Shown piece after piece: positions 8,174 through 17,175 of a stretch of DNA of 64,000 nt. The position numbers and the translations under genes are program-made. The notes under the pieces are model-generated. The model worked only from the letters and a program-made list of their open reading frames with translations, had not been told where the DNA came from and made no database searches. The DNA comes from Sphingobacterium gobiense (GTDB lineage: Bacteria > Bacteroidota > Bacteroidia > Sphingobacteriales > Sphingobacteriaceae): contig NZ_PVBS01000002.1 in assembly GCF_002980575.1 (NCBI RefSeq), forward strand, positions 1,240,001 through 1,304,000. The letters are read 5' to 3'. Position 1 is the stretch's first letter; every line of letters starts with the position of its first letter.

Positions 8174-8836
8174 ATGAGTATAGATAAATTTATTCAGGAT
8201 GGACAGGATGCCAAAGTGGTAGAAAGAATCCATGGTAAAATACTTGATATGCTGACCACAGGGGAGTTTATACAATATATCTCACTGCAAAAGAAACCTG
8301 CTGTAACACTGTTGCCAGACAGCATTGCCATCAGTAACAAGCGTATTTTCCTTTGCGAGTTTACCAAACTGGGATTGGCCACAAATTTTGAAATTTTTTC
8401 GTGGAGTGATATTAAGGATATTGCTTTTAAAGAAGAAATTTTCGGATCGAAAGTAACGGTAATACCATTTACGGGGGAAAACCTGACTATCGATTATATT
8501 CCCAAGGTGCAGGCGCGCAAATTGTACCAGCTGATCAAGACAGCATTGGAAAATCCGTCAGGTCAAAAAAGCGAAGAGCCTACTCCGGCTATTAGCGAAC
8601 AAAAACCGATGGAGCATTTTACCTTACCGGTCCAACCTGTCGTTGATGAACCAGCTTCACCACCAATAACAGAAGAACACAAAGAGGAGGAAATAACAGA
8701 ACAACCCGGTATATCCGTTGTAGAAGACGATGAGCTTACGCAAAAGCTAAAAAAGCTTAAAACACTTTATGACCGACAGTTGATTACGCAATCCGAATAC
8801 GAGCATAAAAAATCAGAACTCTTATCACAACTCTAA
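8174..8836 (+). CDS. PH-domain and SHOCT-domain protein
   Basis: A 220-aa cytoplasmic protein. Residues about 20-130 resemble a bacterial PH domain (KKPAVTLLPDSIAISNKRI, then FSWSDIKDIAFKEEIFGSKVTV). A Pro/Glu-rich linker spans about 135-185. The last 35 residues, LKKLKTLYDRQLITQSEYEHKKSELL, are a SHOCT motif, a short C-terminal domain of unknown function thought to mediate oligomerisation. It is translationally packed between rsmI and lnt, but nothing shows a link to either. Confidence 0.75.
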   Translation: MSIDKFIQDGQDAKVVERIHGKILDMLTTGEFIQYISLQKKPAVTLLPDSIAISNKRIFLCEFTKLGLATNFEIFSWSDIKDIAFKEEIFGSKVTVIPFTGENLTIDYIPKVQARKLYQLIKTALENPSGQKSEEPTPAISEQKPMEHFTLPVQPVVDEPASPPITEEHKEEEITEQPGISVVEDDELTQKLKKLKTLYDRQLITQSEYEHKKSELLSQL

Positions 8837-8839
8837 TTC

Positions 8840-10462
8840 GTGAAAACAAATTACCTTTTAGCACTTTTAAGCGCCGTTATTTTATGGTTGGCTTGGCCGC
8901 CTATTCCCTATAGCAGTCCGTTGTTGTTTGCTGGTTTCGTACCATTGCTTATTGCTATCGAAAAGGTCATTAGAGGGAATTTTACGTATAAAGGCAAAAA
9001 GATTTTCTGGCTGAGTTTCTTAACAGGCTTCGTGTGGAATACTGCCTCTATCTATTGGGTATATAATGCGATGAATGCCTATTTACCATCATACGTATCA
9101 CTCATCATCTCCCTTATTCCTTTTGGATTGGCTCCGCTACTGATGGCTCTCGTTTTTCGGTCTTACTATCAGCTTCGTAAAAAAACTTCTATAGGTTACA
9201 GCTTTATTGGGTTGGTCTCTTTTTGGCTAGGATACGAGTTTCTACACCAATGGTGGGATCTAGCTTTCCCATGGATGACATTGGGAAATGGCTTTGCTAA
9301 TTTCCACCAACTGATTCAATGGTATAGCTTTACGGGCGTTTTTGGTGGTACCGTATGGATTTGGGCGGTCAATTTATTGGTGTTTCTTTTGATTTGGCAA
9401 AAGCGCGAAAAGATAGAAGCATACAGCAATAAAAAACTAGCTATTGCTGTTACGGCCACTTTGGTCCTGCCCATAACTTTTTCTGTAATACAATATCAGG
9501 CTTACACTGAACACGTCAACCCATCGGAGGTTGTCGTGGTTCAGCCGAATATCGACCCTTATGGAAAATTTGGTCCTATTCCTCCGTCAGAACAGCTATC
9601 CACGTTATTGGAATTGTCGGAACGCGTTGCCAAGCCAAATACCGAGTTTTTCCTATGGCCGGAAACCGCTCTTTCATCCGAGCGGGGCGGCATTGACGAA
9701 GAGCAATTCAGAGCATATCCAGCTTACGAAAGAGTTATCAGTTTTCTTGATAAATACAAAAATGGGAACGTACTATCGGGTATAGAAAGTTACCGCATTT
9801 ATAATCACGCAAAAACCACCACCGCAAGAGATTTTGGAAATGGCGTTTTTCTCGACCCTTTTAATGCCGCCGTTCTGATAGATCAATCCAGTAAACTTCA
9901 ATTCTACCATAAATCGAAGCTAGTTCCTGGTGTAGAACAGCTTCCTTTTGGCGAAACACTAAGTTTTATGAAGCCTCTTTTTGCGCATTTTGGTGGTTCC
10001 ACTGGAGGGTATGGTAGCCAGGAAGAACCATCTGTATTCTACTCACAAAGCGGTATTGGAGCTGCGCCGGTTATCTGCTACGAATCCATTTGGGGCAATT
10101 ATGTAGCAGACTACATTCGGAAAGGTGCGCAGTTTATCGCCATTGTGACCAATGATGGTTGGTGGGGCAATACATCCGGAAAAGATCAACACCTACTCTA
10201 TGCTAAACTACGCGCAATAGAAAACCGCCGTTGGGTAGCGCGCTCTGCTAACACCGGGATTTCTGGTTTTATTAACCAACGCGGGGATATTGTTCAAAAA
10301 ACAGCTTGGTGGGCACCGGACGCCCTGACACAGGAAATCAATTTGAATGAGGAGTTGACGTTTTACACCAAAAATGGCGATTTGATTTTATATTTGGCGT
10401 TATTAGGGGGGGGATTTTCTATCTTTTTTCTTTTCAAGAAACGCAAAGAAGTATCGAAATAA
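8840..10462 (+). CDS. lnt: Apolipoprotein N-acyltransferase
   Basis: Inner-membrane enzyme adding the third acyl chain to lipoproteins. The 540-aa protein has an N-terminal set of about six membrane helices (residues 1-220) and a C-terminal nitrilase domain facing the periplasm. The catalytic triad is visible: Glu275 in LWPETAL, Lys360 in HKSKLVPG, Cys413 in VICYESIW. The start is GTG at 8840, 3 bp after the upstream stop. The stop codon lies at the very edge of repeat copy B. Confidence 0.93.
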   Translation: MKTNYLLALLSAVILWLAWPPIPYSSPLLFAGFVPLLIAIEKVIRGNFTYKGKKIFWLSFLTGFVWNTASIYWVYNAMNAYLPSYVSLIISLIPFGLAPLLMALVFRSYYQLRKKTSIGYSFIGLVSFWLGYEFLHQWWDLAFPWMTLGNGFANFHQLIQWYSFTGVFGGTVWIWAVNLLVFLLIWQKREKIEAYSNKKLAIAVTATLVLPITFSVIQYQAYTEHVNPSEVVVVQPNIDPYGKFGPIPPSEQLSTLLELSERVAKPNTEFFLWPETALSSERGGIDEEQFRAYPAYERVISFLDKYKNGNVLSGIESYRIYNHAKTTTARDFGNGVFLDPFNAAVLIDQSSKLQFYHKSKLVPGVEQLPFGETLSFMKPLFAHFGGSTGGYGSQEEPSVFYSQSGIGAAPVICYESIWGNYVADYIRKGAQFIAIVTNDGWWGNTSGKDQHLLYAKLRAIENRRWVARSANTGISGFINQRGDIVQKTAWWAPDALTQEINLNEELTFYTKNGDLILYLALLGGGFSIFFLFKKRKEVSK

Positions 10463-10856
10463 AGAACCAAAAAAATCGTCGCTTCAGATATTTGAGACAG
10501 TGGATAATGCTAAGAATGGATCTGTACAGACCTCAAATATCTGGATGCGACAGTCAAAGTTAAGGGAGGAGTAGTGCCATGCGTAGTAGAACGCAACCAA
10601 TTATGAATAGCAATTATGCAGAGTAAAATGGCCTTATATCGTTCTGCGTCCTTTTTTCTGCATGCTATTCCGTTAAGAACAAAATTTGTTTGAAGCGGAG
10701 CGAGTTTATTTTGTTTAGGAATAGAAAAAGAAAAATAGCAGAACTATATTCAGTCTTGACTTTTTGTTTCTTTTTCGTCAAGGAAAAAGAAATGTAAGAA
10801 AGATTCTTATCAAGAAAAGAGAGGTAGAGAATTTGTCGAAAGAAATGGTTCTTTTA
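10461..10856 (+). repeat. Dispersed non-coding element, copy B
   Basis: About 395 bp, about 98% identical to copy A in inverted orientation. It fills exactly the space between the stop codons of lnt (TAA, 10460-10462) and the convergent methyltransferase gene (10854-10856). Long hairpin: GTCGC/CAGATATTTGAG (10478-10496) with CTCAAATATCTG/GCGAC (10532-10551). Distal end: CTTGAC (10755-10760), TTTCTTTTT (10767-10775), GTCAAG (10777-10782), AAAAAGAAA (10784-10792), an interleaved order that would give an H-type pseudoknot in RNA. No reading frame is conserved with copy C. Confidence 0.88.
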
Positions 10857-11564
10857 ACAGTGCCTCTTTGGCTCCATCCTCACTAAATATTGATCATTAT
10901 CATCTTCAAAAAGAATCTGTACTACCCAGCCTTCTTCGTGTGCAATTTTAATGAGCTCTTGTTGGTCGATATACAGCCATTGAAAAGGTTTTCCAAGATT
11001 TCCTTTGTATTCGTATTGAAAACGGATCTCGCCAAAGTAATGTTCTGGTTTCGGGATACGGTATTCGTCGTATAGGTAGGAGATGTCTGACGAATCAAAG
11101 AGCAGTTGGCCTTTATCAGAAAGCAGTTTTTTGCTGTGACGGAGTAATTCCCGGAACCCCATTATCGTACCGGCAAGACCAATTCCATTCATGAGTAAAA
11201 GAAGCGTGTCATAATTTCCCTGCTTCAACGCAAAGAAATCCTCTCGGATGATGTGCTGCACCCCACGTTGCTTCATGATGCTACAAGCGGCTTCCGATAT
11301 TTCCAGTGCATCCACTTGAAAACCCTTATCTTGTAGATACAGTGCATGACTTCCAACGCCCGCTCCCACATCCAATACATGGCCGTCACAAAGCGCAAGG
11401 GCAATATGTTCCAGTTCGGGAAAATCGGTCTCATCCCGGAAAAAAACTTCGATAGGCATTTCTTCTATATCGCCATAGCTGCTATGTAGCAATAAAGGAT
11501 CCTGTAAGTCGCCGAGCACGTGAAAATCATACAAGGCTTCTCCGTATACGTCGCGCTCCATCAA
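10854..11564 (-). CDS. Class I SAM-dependent methyltransferase
   Basis: A 236-aa cytoplasmic methyltransferase. The SAM-binding Rossmann motif I is VLDVGAGVGSHALYLQDKGF (about residues 69-88), then acidic LEIS at the end of beta-2 and a LLLLMNGIGLAG motif IV region. The substrate is not predictable. Its start overlaps the 3' end of pncB by 4 bp, so they are translationally coupled, but no functional link to NAD salvage is known to me. Its stop codon overlaps the end of repeat copy B. Confidence 0.8.
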   Translation of the reverse strand: MMERDVYGEALYDFHVLGDLQDPLLLHSSYGDIEEMPIEVFFRDETDFPELEHIALALCDGHVLDVGAGVGSHALYLQDKGFQVDALEISEAACSIMKQRGVQHIIREDFFALKQGNYDTLLLLMNGIGLAGTIMGFRELLRHSKKLLSDKGQLLFDSSDISYLYDEYRIPKPEHYFGEIRFQYEYKGNLGKPFQWLYIDQQELIKIAHEEGWVVQILFEDDNDQYLVRMEPKRHC

Positions 11565-12733
11565 TCTTCTATTTTCAATATTTGTTTGGCAATGGCTATC
11601 TCACTGGGGTTCCCGGTATGTTTGCCGGGTTCATCGGAAAGCTTGATGACAGCAGTCCAATCGCCGTCTTCGGGTTTAGCTTCGACCATCTTCAATACGA
11701 TATTCATACGCGGTAAGCCAACATCATTGGTGAAATCCGTTCCGATCCCGAACGAATATCCAATTTTCCCTTCGCAAAAATCGGCGATATTTTTGACTTT
11801 GTTGTAATCCAGTCCGTCGGAGAAAATGATGGTTTTCGACTCGGGATTTATTCCTTGCTTTTTGTAATGTTCCATGGTCATTTCTGCAAAGATAACAGGA
11901 TCACCGCTGTCGTGACGTACACCATCGAAGAGTTTGGATAATTTTTTATCGAATTGTTTGAAAAACACTTCCGTCGTATACGTGTCCGAAAGGGCGATAC
12001 CTAAATCACCCCGATATACATCCGACCAGTGTTCCAGTCCGAGCAAATTCGCCATTTTATACCCATATTTAGCCGCATGGAACATAAACCATTCATGAGC
12101 ATGGGTACCGATGGGCGTTGTTTCATATTTCATTGCAAAATGTATATTGGAGGTGCCGATAAAAGTCTTAGATGGATGGTTTTTTAAGGTGCGGATAACC
12201 AGATCGTGTACTTCATAGGAATGGCGACGTCTGGTGCCAAAATCTGCAATGGTAATGTTCAGTTTATCGTATTTTTCCATCTTATCTTTGACCACCTGAC
12301 AAACCTCATGATTCGGGATCCGTGGTACACCACCCACTTCGTAATACAATTCGCAGAGCAACGACATGATAGGTACCTCCCAAAGAATGGTACGGTACCA
12401 ATAGCCATCTATCGTAACCGACAGATCACCACCTGTTTGTATAATATGTACCTCATCGGGATCGTAACGATAGCCTTCCAGAAAATCCAGATAAGTGGGT
12501 TCGATGTAGGGGCATTTAGTACGTAAAAACTCTTTTTCTGCTTTGGTGAGTTTGAGTCTCGCCATCTCGTTTATAGCGTCTTTTAGCAACTTGTCAAAGC
12601 CGTCAGGAAATTGATGTTGTCCTCGGTTAATGAACTCGTACCTAGCCTGCGCTTTAGGAAACAATTTACTTGCGGCAAATTGCATGGTGAATTTGTAGAA
12701 ATCGTTATCGAGAATGGAAGTGAGTGTTGCCAT
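11561..12733 (-). CDS. pncB: Nicotinate phosphoribosyltransferase
   Basis: Makes nicotinate mononucleotide from nicotinate and PRPP (Preiss-Handler NAD salvage), normally with ATP hydrolysis through a phosphohistidine. The 390-aa protein starts LTSILDNDFYKFTMQFA. It shows FGTRRRHSYEVHDLV, GTSNIHFA, the THAHEWFM histidine segment and the GVRHDSGDPV phosphoribosyl-binding motif. Length fits the short bacterial PncB class. First gene of a two-gene unit with the methyltransferase. Confidence 0.95.
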   Translation of the reverse strand: MATLTSILDNDFYKFTMQFAASKLFPKAQARYEFINRGQHQFPDGFDKLLKDAINEMARLKLTKAEKEFLRTKCPYIEPTYLDFLEGYRYDPDEVHIIQTGGDLSVTIDGYWYRTILWEVPIMSLLCELYYEVGGVPRIPNHEVCQVVKDKMEKYDKLNITIADFGTRRRHSYEVHDLVIRTLKNHPSKTFIGTSNIHFAMKYETTPIGTHAHEWFMFHAAKYGYKMANLLGLEHWSDVYRGDLGIALSDTYTTEVFFKQFDKKLSKLFDGVRHDSGDPVIFAEMTMEHYKKQGINPESKTIIFSDGLDYNKVKNIADFCEGKIGYSFGIGTDFTNDVGLPRMNIVLKMVEAKPEDGDWTAVIKLSDEPGKHTGNPSEIAIAKQILKIED

Positions 12734-12977
12734 GTAAAGCCTTTTAAATTAGAGTGAAGATAATATTTTAAGGCTGGAACCTCAAAATATTCTAATATTT
12801 TAGGGTTTTATTCTTGGGAATGGTAAAAACGGATAGTTTTACCGATTTACCGAACTAAATCTTTTTCGATTAGCATATAAGACTCCATAGACGGTATCGA
12901 TCTGTAGGCCCTTTAAAAGGCAAAATAGAAAGACGGAATAACCAATAGCAAAAGTAAAAAAGTAGCGTTAATAAAAA
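12734..12977. other. Intergenic region without a recognised gene
   Basis: About 240 bp of AT-rich sequence between the pncB start and the terminator of the next minus-strand gene. I see no open frame or clear TAnnTTTG box for pncB. Confidence 0.4.
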
Positions 12978-13010
12978 AGCCTCCCATCTGCATTGGCAAA
13001 ATAGGAGGCT
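12973..13010 (-). terminator. Rho-independent terminator of the YXWGXW-type gene
   Basis: AGCCTCC (12978-12984) pairs with GGAGGCT (13004-13010). Read on the minus strand the stem is followed by six T residues. It lies 28 bp past the stop of the 13038-14426 gene. Confidence 0.85.
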
Positions 13011-13037
13011 ATCGCATCAATATAAAATAGAAAATTT

Positions 13038-14426
13038 TTATCTGCTTCCACGAGCAGACGAAGAACGGTTGTTGTTGCTCCTTCTGCTATTTGACGTTGC
13101 CGATCCTCGCGAAGAAGAACTACTGCGTTGTACGCTAGACCTATTCGAAGAGCTGCTGCGGGAGCGGTTCACCTGCGCCGGTGAACTGCTGCGTTGGCTT
13201 GTCTGATACACACTACCGGTAGAACGTTGTTGGCGCTGCTGTTGCTTAGGTGCTGTGCGTCCTTGCTGGTTCCGATTAGGTGCAGCGCGGCGCTCAACAT
13301 TACTTCGGCTGCTATTTTGCTTCGACTGCGTTGCCGTCGGACGCTTTACCTCACTACGCTGTTGTGTAGCACGTGTATTGCTTGACCTGGGGCTGCGTTG
13401 TTGCGTCACGTTTTGATTCCGTTGTGTCGAACTTCGGTTAACATTTGACCGCTGCTCGTTCGAACGTGTTTGACGCTGGGTTGTCGTACCTTCGCGGTTG
13501 TTCCTATTCGGCGTACGGCTTACGTTTCGACCTTGCGTACGACCGGAAGCGGAATTGTCGCGCGTTACACGTTGATTGCTATTATTGCGGTTCGGATTAT
13601 TTCCAATGTAACGTTCCTGCCTGCCGCTGTTCGATTGCGTAGCACGGGTGTTACGATTTGACTCCGTTGCACGTACTGCATTCCGATTACCGCGTGTGTT
13701 GGCAGCTCTATCTGGTCGGTAAATGGATACCGAACGATTATCTACCCGTGCACGACCCGGGCGATCTGTTGTGCGTACGTTTCGAACAGCTACACGACGG
13801 CCGATATGACGTTCGATGTCACGACGTGCTGGACCACCATAATAACGGTTATTGTTTACGATATACGTGTTGTTGATAATCGTTGTACGGTTGTAAATGT
13901 TACGACGGCCATAGGCCCAGTGACGATGTATATGCCGATCATATATACGTCTTGTTGGAAGAAATACCCATAAATTGATCGGTAAACCAACAGAAACGGT
14001 AACGCCCATCGATGGAGCCATAGGAGCCCATCCGTAATAACCACCGCCGCTCCTCCAGTCTACCCATGCAGGTCCCCACTCATAACCCGGGATCCATCCC
14101 CAACCACGATAGTTGGTATAAACCCAACGGCCATAATGGAATGGTGCCCATCCCCAGTCGTAGTCTGATACCCAGGTGTTACCATATTCGGTCATCGTCC
14201 AGTAACCGTTTGTACCGTACGGGCGAAAATTAGCCTCTGCTCTTGGAAACCAAATATCACCGTAGGCAGGATCACGATCCCAATGTCCATACGGAGATAA
14301 TTCATTGTAAAATAAATCAAATGAAACTGAACCGTGAGGTTGTGCAGACACTTGTTTATGGGAGAAGACACTAAATGCAAATGCGATTAATGTAATCAGT
14401 AAGGTGGGTGTTTTTATGCTTCTCAT
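13038..14426 (-). CDS. Secreted DUF6600/YXWGXW-type protein with basic RNQS-rich tail
   Basis: A 462-aa exported protein. Residues 1-29 are a Sec signal peptide ending VSAQ. Residues about 35-165 are rich in Trp/Tyr/Gly with YGHWDRDPAYGDIWFP, WGWAPFHYGRWVY and YYGWAPMAP, the DUF6600-type aromatic repeats. From about residue 195 to the end it is low-complexity Arg/Asn/Gln/Ser/Thr and strongly basic. Such proteins are common but uncharacterised in Bacteroidota and Proteobacteria; a surface or envelope-binding role is inference. Monocistronic, with its own terminator. Confidence 0.75.
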   Translation of the reverse strand: MRSIKTPTLLITLIAFAFSVFSHKQVSAQPHGSVSFDLFYNELSPYGHWDRDPAYGDIWFPRAEANFRPYGTNGYWTMTEYGNTWVSDYDWGWAPFHYGRWVYTNYRGWGWIPGYEWGPAWVDWRSGGGYYGWAPMAPSMGVTVSVGLPINLWVFLPTRRIYDRHIHRHWAYGRRNIYNRTTIINNTYIVNNNRYYGGPARRDIERHIGRRVAVRNVRTTDRPGRARVDNRSVSIYRPDRAANTRGNRNAVRATESNRNTRATQSNSGRQERYIGNNPNRNNSNQRVTRDNSASGRTQGRNVSRTPNRNNREGTTTQRQTRSNEQRSNVNRSSTQRNQNVTQQRSPRSSNTRATQQRSEVKRPTATQSKQNSSRSNVERRAAPNRNQQGRTAPKQQQRQQRSTGSVYQTSQRSSSPAQVNRSRSSSSNRSSVQRSSSSSRGSATSNSRRSNNNRSSSARGSR

Positions 14427-14513
14427 GATCTTCGTCTTTAAATAGTAAAACTTTCGTCAATCTTTATTACTATGACTGCATAGTAATAGTAAAGGTTTAA
14501 TTAGCCGATCGTG

Positions 14514-14542
14514 TTGATGTTCACAAAAGTTTTTATCTTTGC
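14514..14542 (+). promoter_or_regulatory. Promoter of the Mla-type operon
   Basis: TTG (14514-14516), 18-bp spacer, TATCTTTG (14535-14542); ATG of the permease gene at 14574, leader about 27 nt. Confidence 0.6.
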
Positions 14543-14573
14543 CGAGTACTTCTTTGGAAAACCTCATACATAA

Positions 14574-15332
14574 ATGGGACGTAAAATAGAAAAACTACTT
14601 ATCGAATTCGCTAGAATCCATCGCTTCATGATGAGTTTCCTGCGGGAAGCGGTATCTCCTCCTTATGAATTTAAAGAGATTATCCGGCAGTGTTACGAAA
14701 TCGGATGGAAATCGTTCCCATTGATCAGTTTGACAGGATTTATTGTAGGTTTTGTATTTACTAAACAATCCCGACCTTCTCTTGAAGATTTTGGTGCCAC
14801 TTCTTGGCTTCCGAATCTGATATCCATTGCTATCGTCCGGGCATTAGCCCCTTTAGTTACGGCATTGATCGCTTCGGGCAAGGTAGGCTCCCAGATTGGG
14901 GCAGAGCTGAGTTCGATGAATGTGACCGAGCAGATCGACGCCATGGAAGTGTCGGGTACAAACCCTACAAAATTCTTAATCTCTACCCGTATTATTGCGA
15001 CGACGACGATGATTCCGGTACTCTGTTTTTATGTAGCAGGCATTGGTTTATTGGGCGGGTATTTGAGTATTGCAACCAAAGATGATTTAAGTCTTTTAGC
15101 CTTTTTTACGCAAGTTTTCGAATCTATTGCAGCCAAAGATGTTTTCGCCATGGTATTACGGGCGATAGTCTTTGGATTCACTATCGGATTTGCTAGTACC
15201 TATGTGGGGTATTATTCTTCTAAAGGAACAGAAGGCGTGGGTAAAGCGGCGAATGCTGCGGTGGTATCGTCTATGTTTCTTGTGTTTATTGAGGAGTTGC
15301 TTATCGTTCAATTGCTTTCATTGATTGGTTAA
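14574..15332 (+). CDS. MlaE-family lipid ABC transporter permease
   Basis: Inner-membrane permease of an MCE-type transporter that moves phospholipids between the inner and outer membranes. The 252-aa protein has about five hydrophobic segments and the family signatures LVTALIASGKVGSQIGAELSSM and EQIDAMEVSGTNP. It is followed by an ATPase gene (6-bp gap) and an MCE-domain gene (6-bp gap): the MlaE-F-D order without the MlaB and MlaC partners. Import or export direction cannot be told from sequence. Confidence 0.9.
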   Translation: MGRKIEKLLIEFARIHRFMMSFLREAVSPPYEFKEIIRQCYEIGWKSFPLISLTGFIVGFVFTKQSRPSLEDFGATSWLPNLISIAIVRALAPLVTALIASGKVGSQIGAELSSMNVTEQIDAMEVSGTNPTKFLISTRIIATTTMIPVLCFYVAGIGLLGGYLSIATKDDLSLLAFFTQVFESIAAKDVFAMVLRAIVFGFTIGFASTYVGYYSSKGTEGVGKAANAAVVSSMFLVFIEELLIVQLLSLIG

Positions 15333-15338
15333 ACGGTT

Positions 15339-16112
15339 ATGGAAAAAAAGAAAGTAAATATCAATCATGATGACGTTGTTATCCATGTCGATAACGTCAG
15401 TAAATCGTTTGGCGATCTGCACGTACTACGAAATGTAGACCTCCAGCTATTTAATGGCGAAAACCTGGTTGTATTAGGGCGTTCAGGAACAGGGAAATCC
15501 GTGCTTATTAAACTTATATCGGGTTTGCTAAAACCAGATAAGGGAGATATTCAGGTACTTGGAGACATTGTTAATCATCTGGATGAACGAGAATTACGGG
15601 TTTTGCGCCAACGTATCGGTTTCTCTTTTCAGAATAGTGCGTTATACGATAGTATGACTGTACGGGAGAATCTGGAATTTCCTTTGGTGAGAAACAAGCG
15701 GAATTTAACAAGAGCAGAAATTGATAGCGAGGTAGAGGAAGTGTTGGAGAGTGTGGGATTGTCTCAAGCGATTAATCAGATGCCTTCGGAATTATCCGGC
15801 GGACAGCGGAAACGTATCGGGATTGCCCGGACGTTGATATTGCGTCCGGACATTATGTTATATGATGAGCCCACGGCCGGGCTCGATCCATTGACCTGTT
15901 TGGATATCAATTCGTTGATAAACCAGGTGCAAGAACAATATCAAACCTCGTCCATTATCATCACGCACGATTTGTCGTGTGCGAAGATGGTAGGAGATAG
16001 AATGGTGATGCTGTTGGATGGCAAATTTGAAAGACAAGGGACATTCGAAGAGATATTTGATACAGATGACGAACGGGTGAAACCTTTTTATGATTATAAT
16101 TTTATTGTTTAA
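15339..16112 (+). CDS. MlaF-family ABC transporter ATP-binding protein
   Basis: Cytoplasmic ATPase of the MCE lipid transporter. The 257-aa protein shows Walker A GRSGTGKSVL (about residues 46-55), signature LSGGQRKRIG, Walker B DIMLYDEPTAGLDP and the switch histidine in IIITHDLSC. The C-terminal extension (GTFEEIFDTDDERVKPFYDYNF) is typical of MlaF-like subunits. Second gene of a three-gene operon. Confidence 0.92.
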   Translation: MEKKKVNINHDDVVIHVDNVSKSFGDLHVLRNVDLQLFNGENLVVLGRSGTGKSVLIKLISGLLKPDKGDIQVLGDIVNHLDERELRVLRQRIGFSFQNSALYDSMTVRENLEFPLVRNKRNLTRAEIDSEVEEVLESVGLSQAINQMPSELSGGQRKRIGIARTLILRPDIMLYDEPTAGLDPLTCLDINSLINQVQEQYQTSSIIITHDLSCAKMVGDRMVMLLDGKFERQGTFEEIFDTDDERVKPFYDYNFIV

Positions 16113-16118
16113 AGATAT

Positions 16119-17108
16119 ATGAGTACAAACGAAAGGAAGCGTTCGCTTACAGTAGGATTATTTGTCCTAATTGGCTTGATTATTTTGGTGGCGGGTATTT
16201 TAGTGTTGGGTACGCAACAAAACAAATTCAGTAAAAATTTGATCGTGACGACCTATTTTCATGATGTAAAGGGATTGAAAGTAGGCAATAACGTCTGGTT
16301 TTCAGGAGTTAAAGTAGGGATCGTCAAAGAAATAAAATTCCAAAGCATTAACGATGTGAAAGTCGTTATGCACATCGAAGAGAAATCCAGCCAGTTTATT
16401 CGAGAAGATGTCGTCGCTAAGCTAGGTTCCGACGGGTTAATCGGTAACGCTATTGTCAATTTGGTGGGCGGATCGGATGAGGTTCCGCCGATAAAAAACG
16501 GTGACGTTATCAAATCGGTGGGTGGTACCGACACGGACGCTATGTTTGCAACGTTACAAACCAACAACGAAAATTTGGTGGAGATAACGAAAAATTTTGC
16601 TGTTCTTTCCAAACAGATGGTGGAAGGAAAGGGGACAGTAGGTGCGTTAATGACCGATTCAACTATTGCGCTTTCTTTAAAAAGTGCCGTACAAGGGCTA
16701 GACAAGACGATGGAGGATGTCAATAAAGCTTCTGGAAATCTGGCTATTTTAATGAACAAACTGAACAGCAATCAAGGGCTTATCCACGAGTTGACAACGG
16801 ACACAGTCGTTTTTGCGAGTTTACGGGAGTCAGCAACACAATTGCAAGGCGTAACAGAAACGGCATCGGCCTTGATGGAAAATCTGAACGCGACTTCCGC
16901 ACGTCTAAATGACAAAGACAATGCCCTCGGTGTATTGACCAATGATCCCGAAGCTGCGGAGGAAATTCGGCAAATATTGCGGAATTTGAATGGGAGCACA
17001 GCGAAATTGGACGATAATATGAAGGCACTACAAAGCAACTTTTTGTTTAGGGGTTATTTCAGAAAGCAACAAAAAGAACAAGAAAAGGCTGCTAAAGATT
17101 CTTTGTGA
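16119..17108 (+). CDS. MlaD/MCE-family lipid-binding protein
   Basis: A 329-aa protein anchored by one N-terminal membrane helix (residues about 11-29, VGLFVLIGLIILVAGILVLG). One MCE domain follows (about 35-120: TYFHDVKGLKVGNNVWFSGVKVG). A long helical region fills the rest, as in MCE proteins that build periplasmic tunnels or rings. Asn/Leu-rich heptads suggest coiled coil. It would deliver lipids to or from the MlaE/MlaF-like pair encoded upstream. Confidence 0.9.
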   Translation: MSTNERKRSLTVGLFVLIGLIILVAGILVLGTQQNKFSKNLIVTTYFHDVKGLKVGNNVWFSGVKVGIVKEIKFQSINDVKVVMHIEEKSSQFIREDVVAKLGSDGLIGNAIVNLVGGSDEVPPIKNGDVIKSVGGTDTDAMFATLQTNNENLVEITKNFAVLSKQMVEGKGTVGALMTDSTIALSLKSAVQGLDKTMEDVNKASGNLAILMNKLNSNQGLIHELTTDTVVFASLRESATQLQGVTETASALMENLNATSARLNDKDNALGVLTNDPEAAEEIRQILRNLNGSTAKLDDNMKALQSNFLFRGYFRKQQKEQEKAAKDSL

Positions 17109-17175
17109 GTAGTAAGGTACAAATGATGAGCAAAGTATCTGGTTTTTTCAGGGTTGAAGGAGAAGAGCTATTCAT

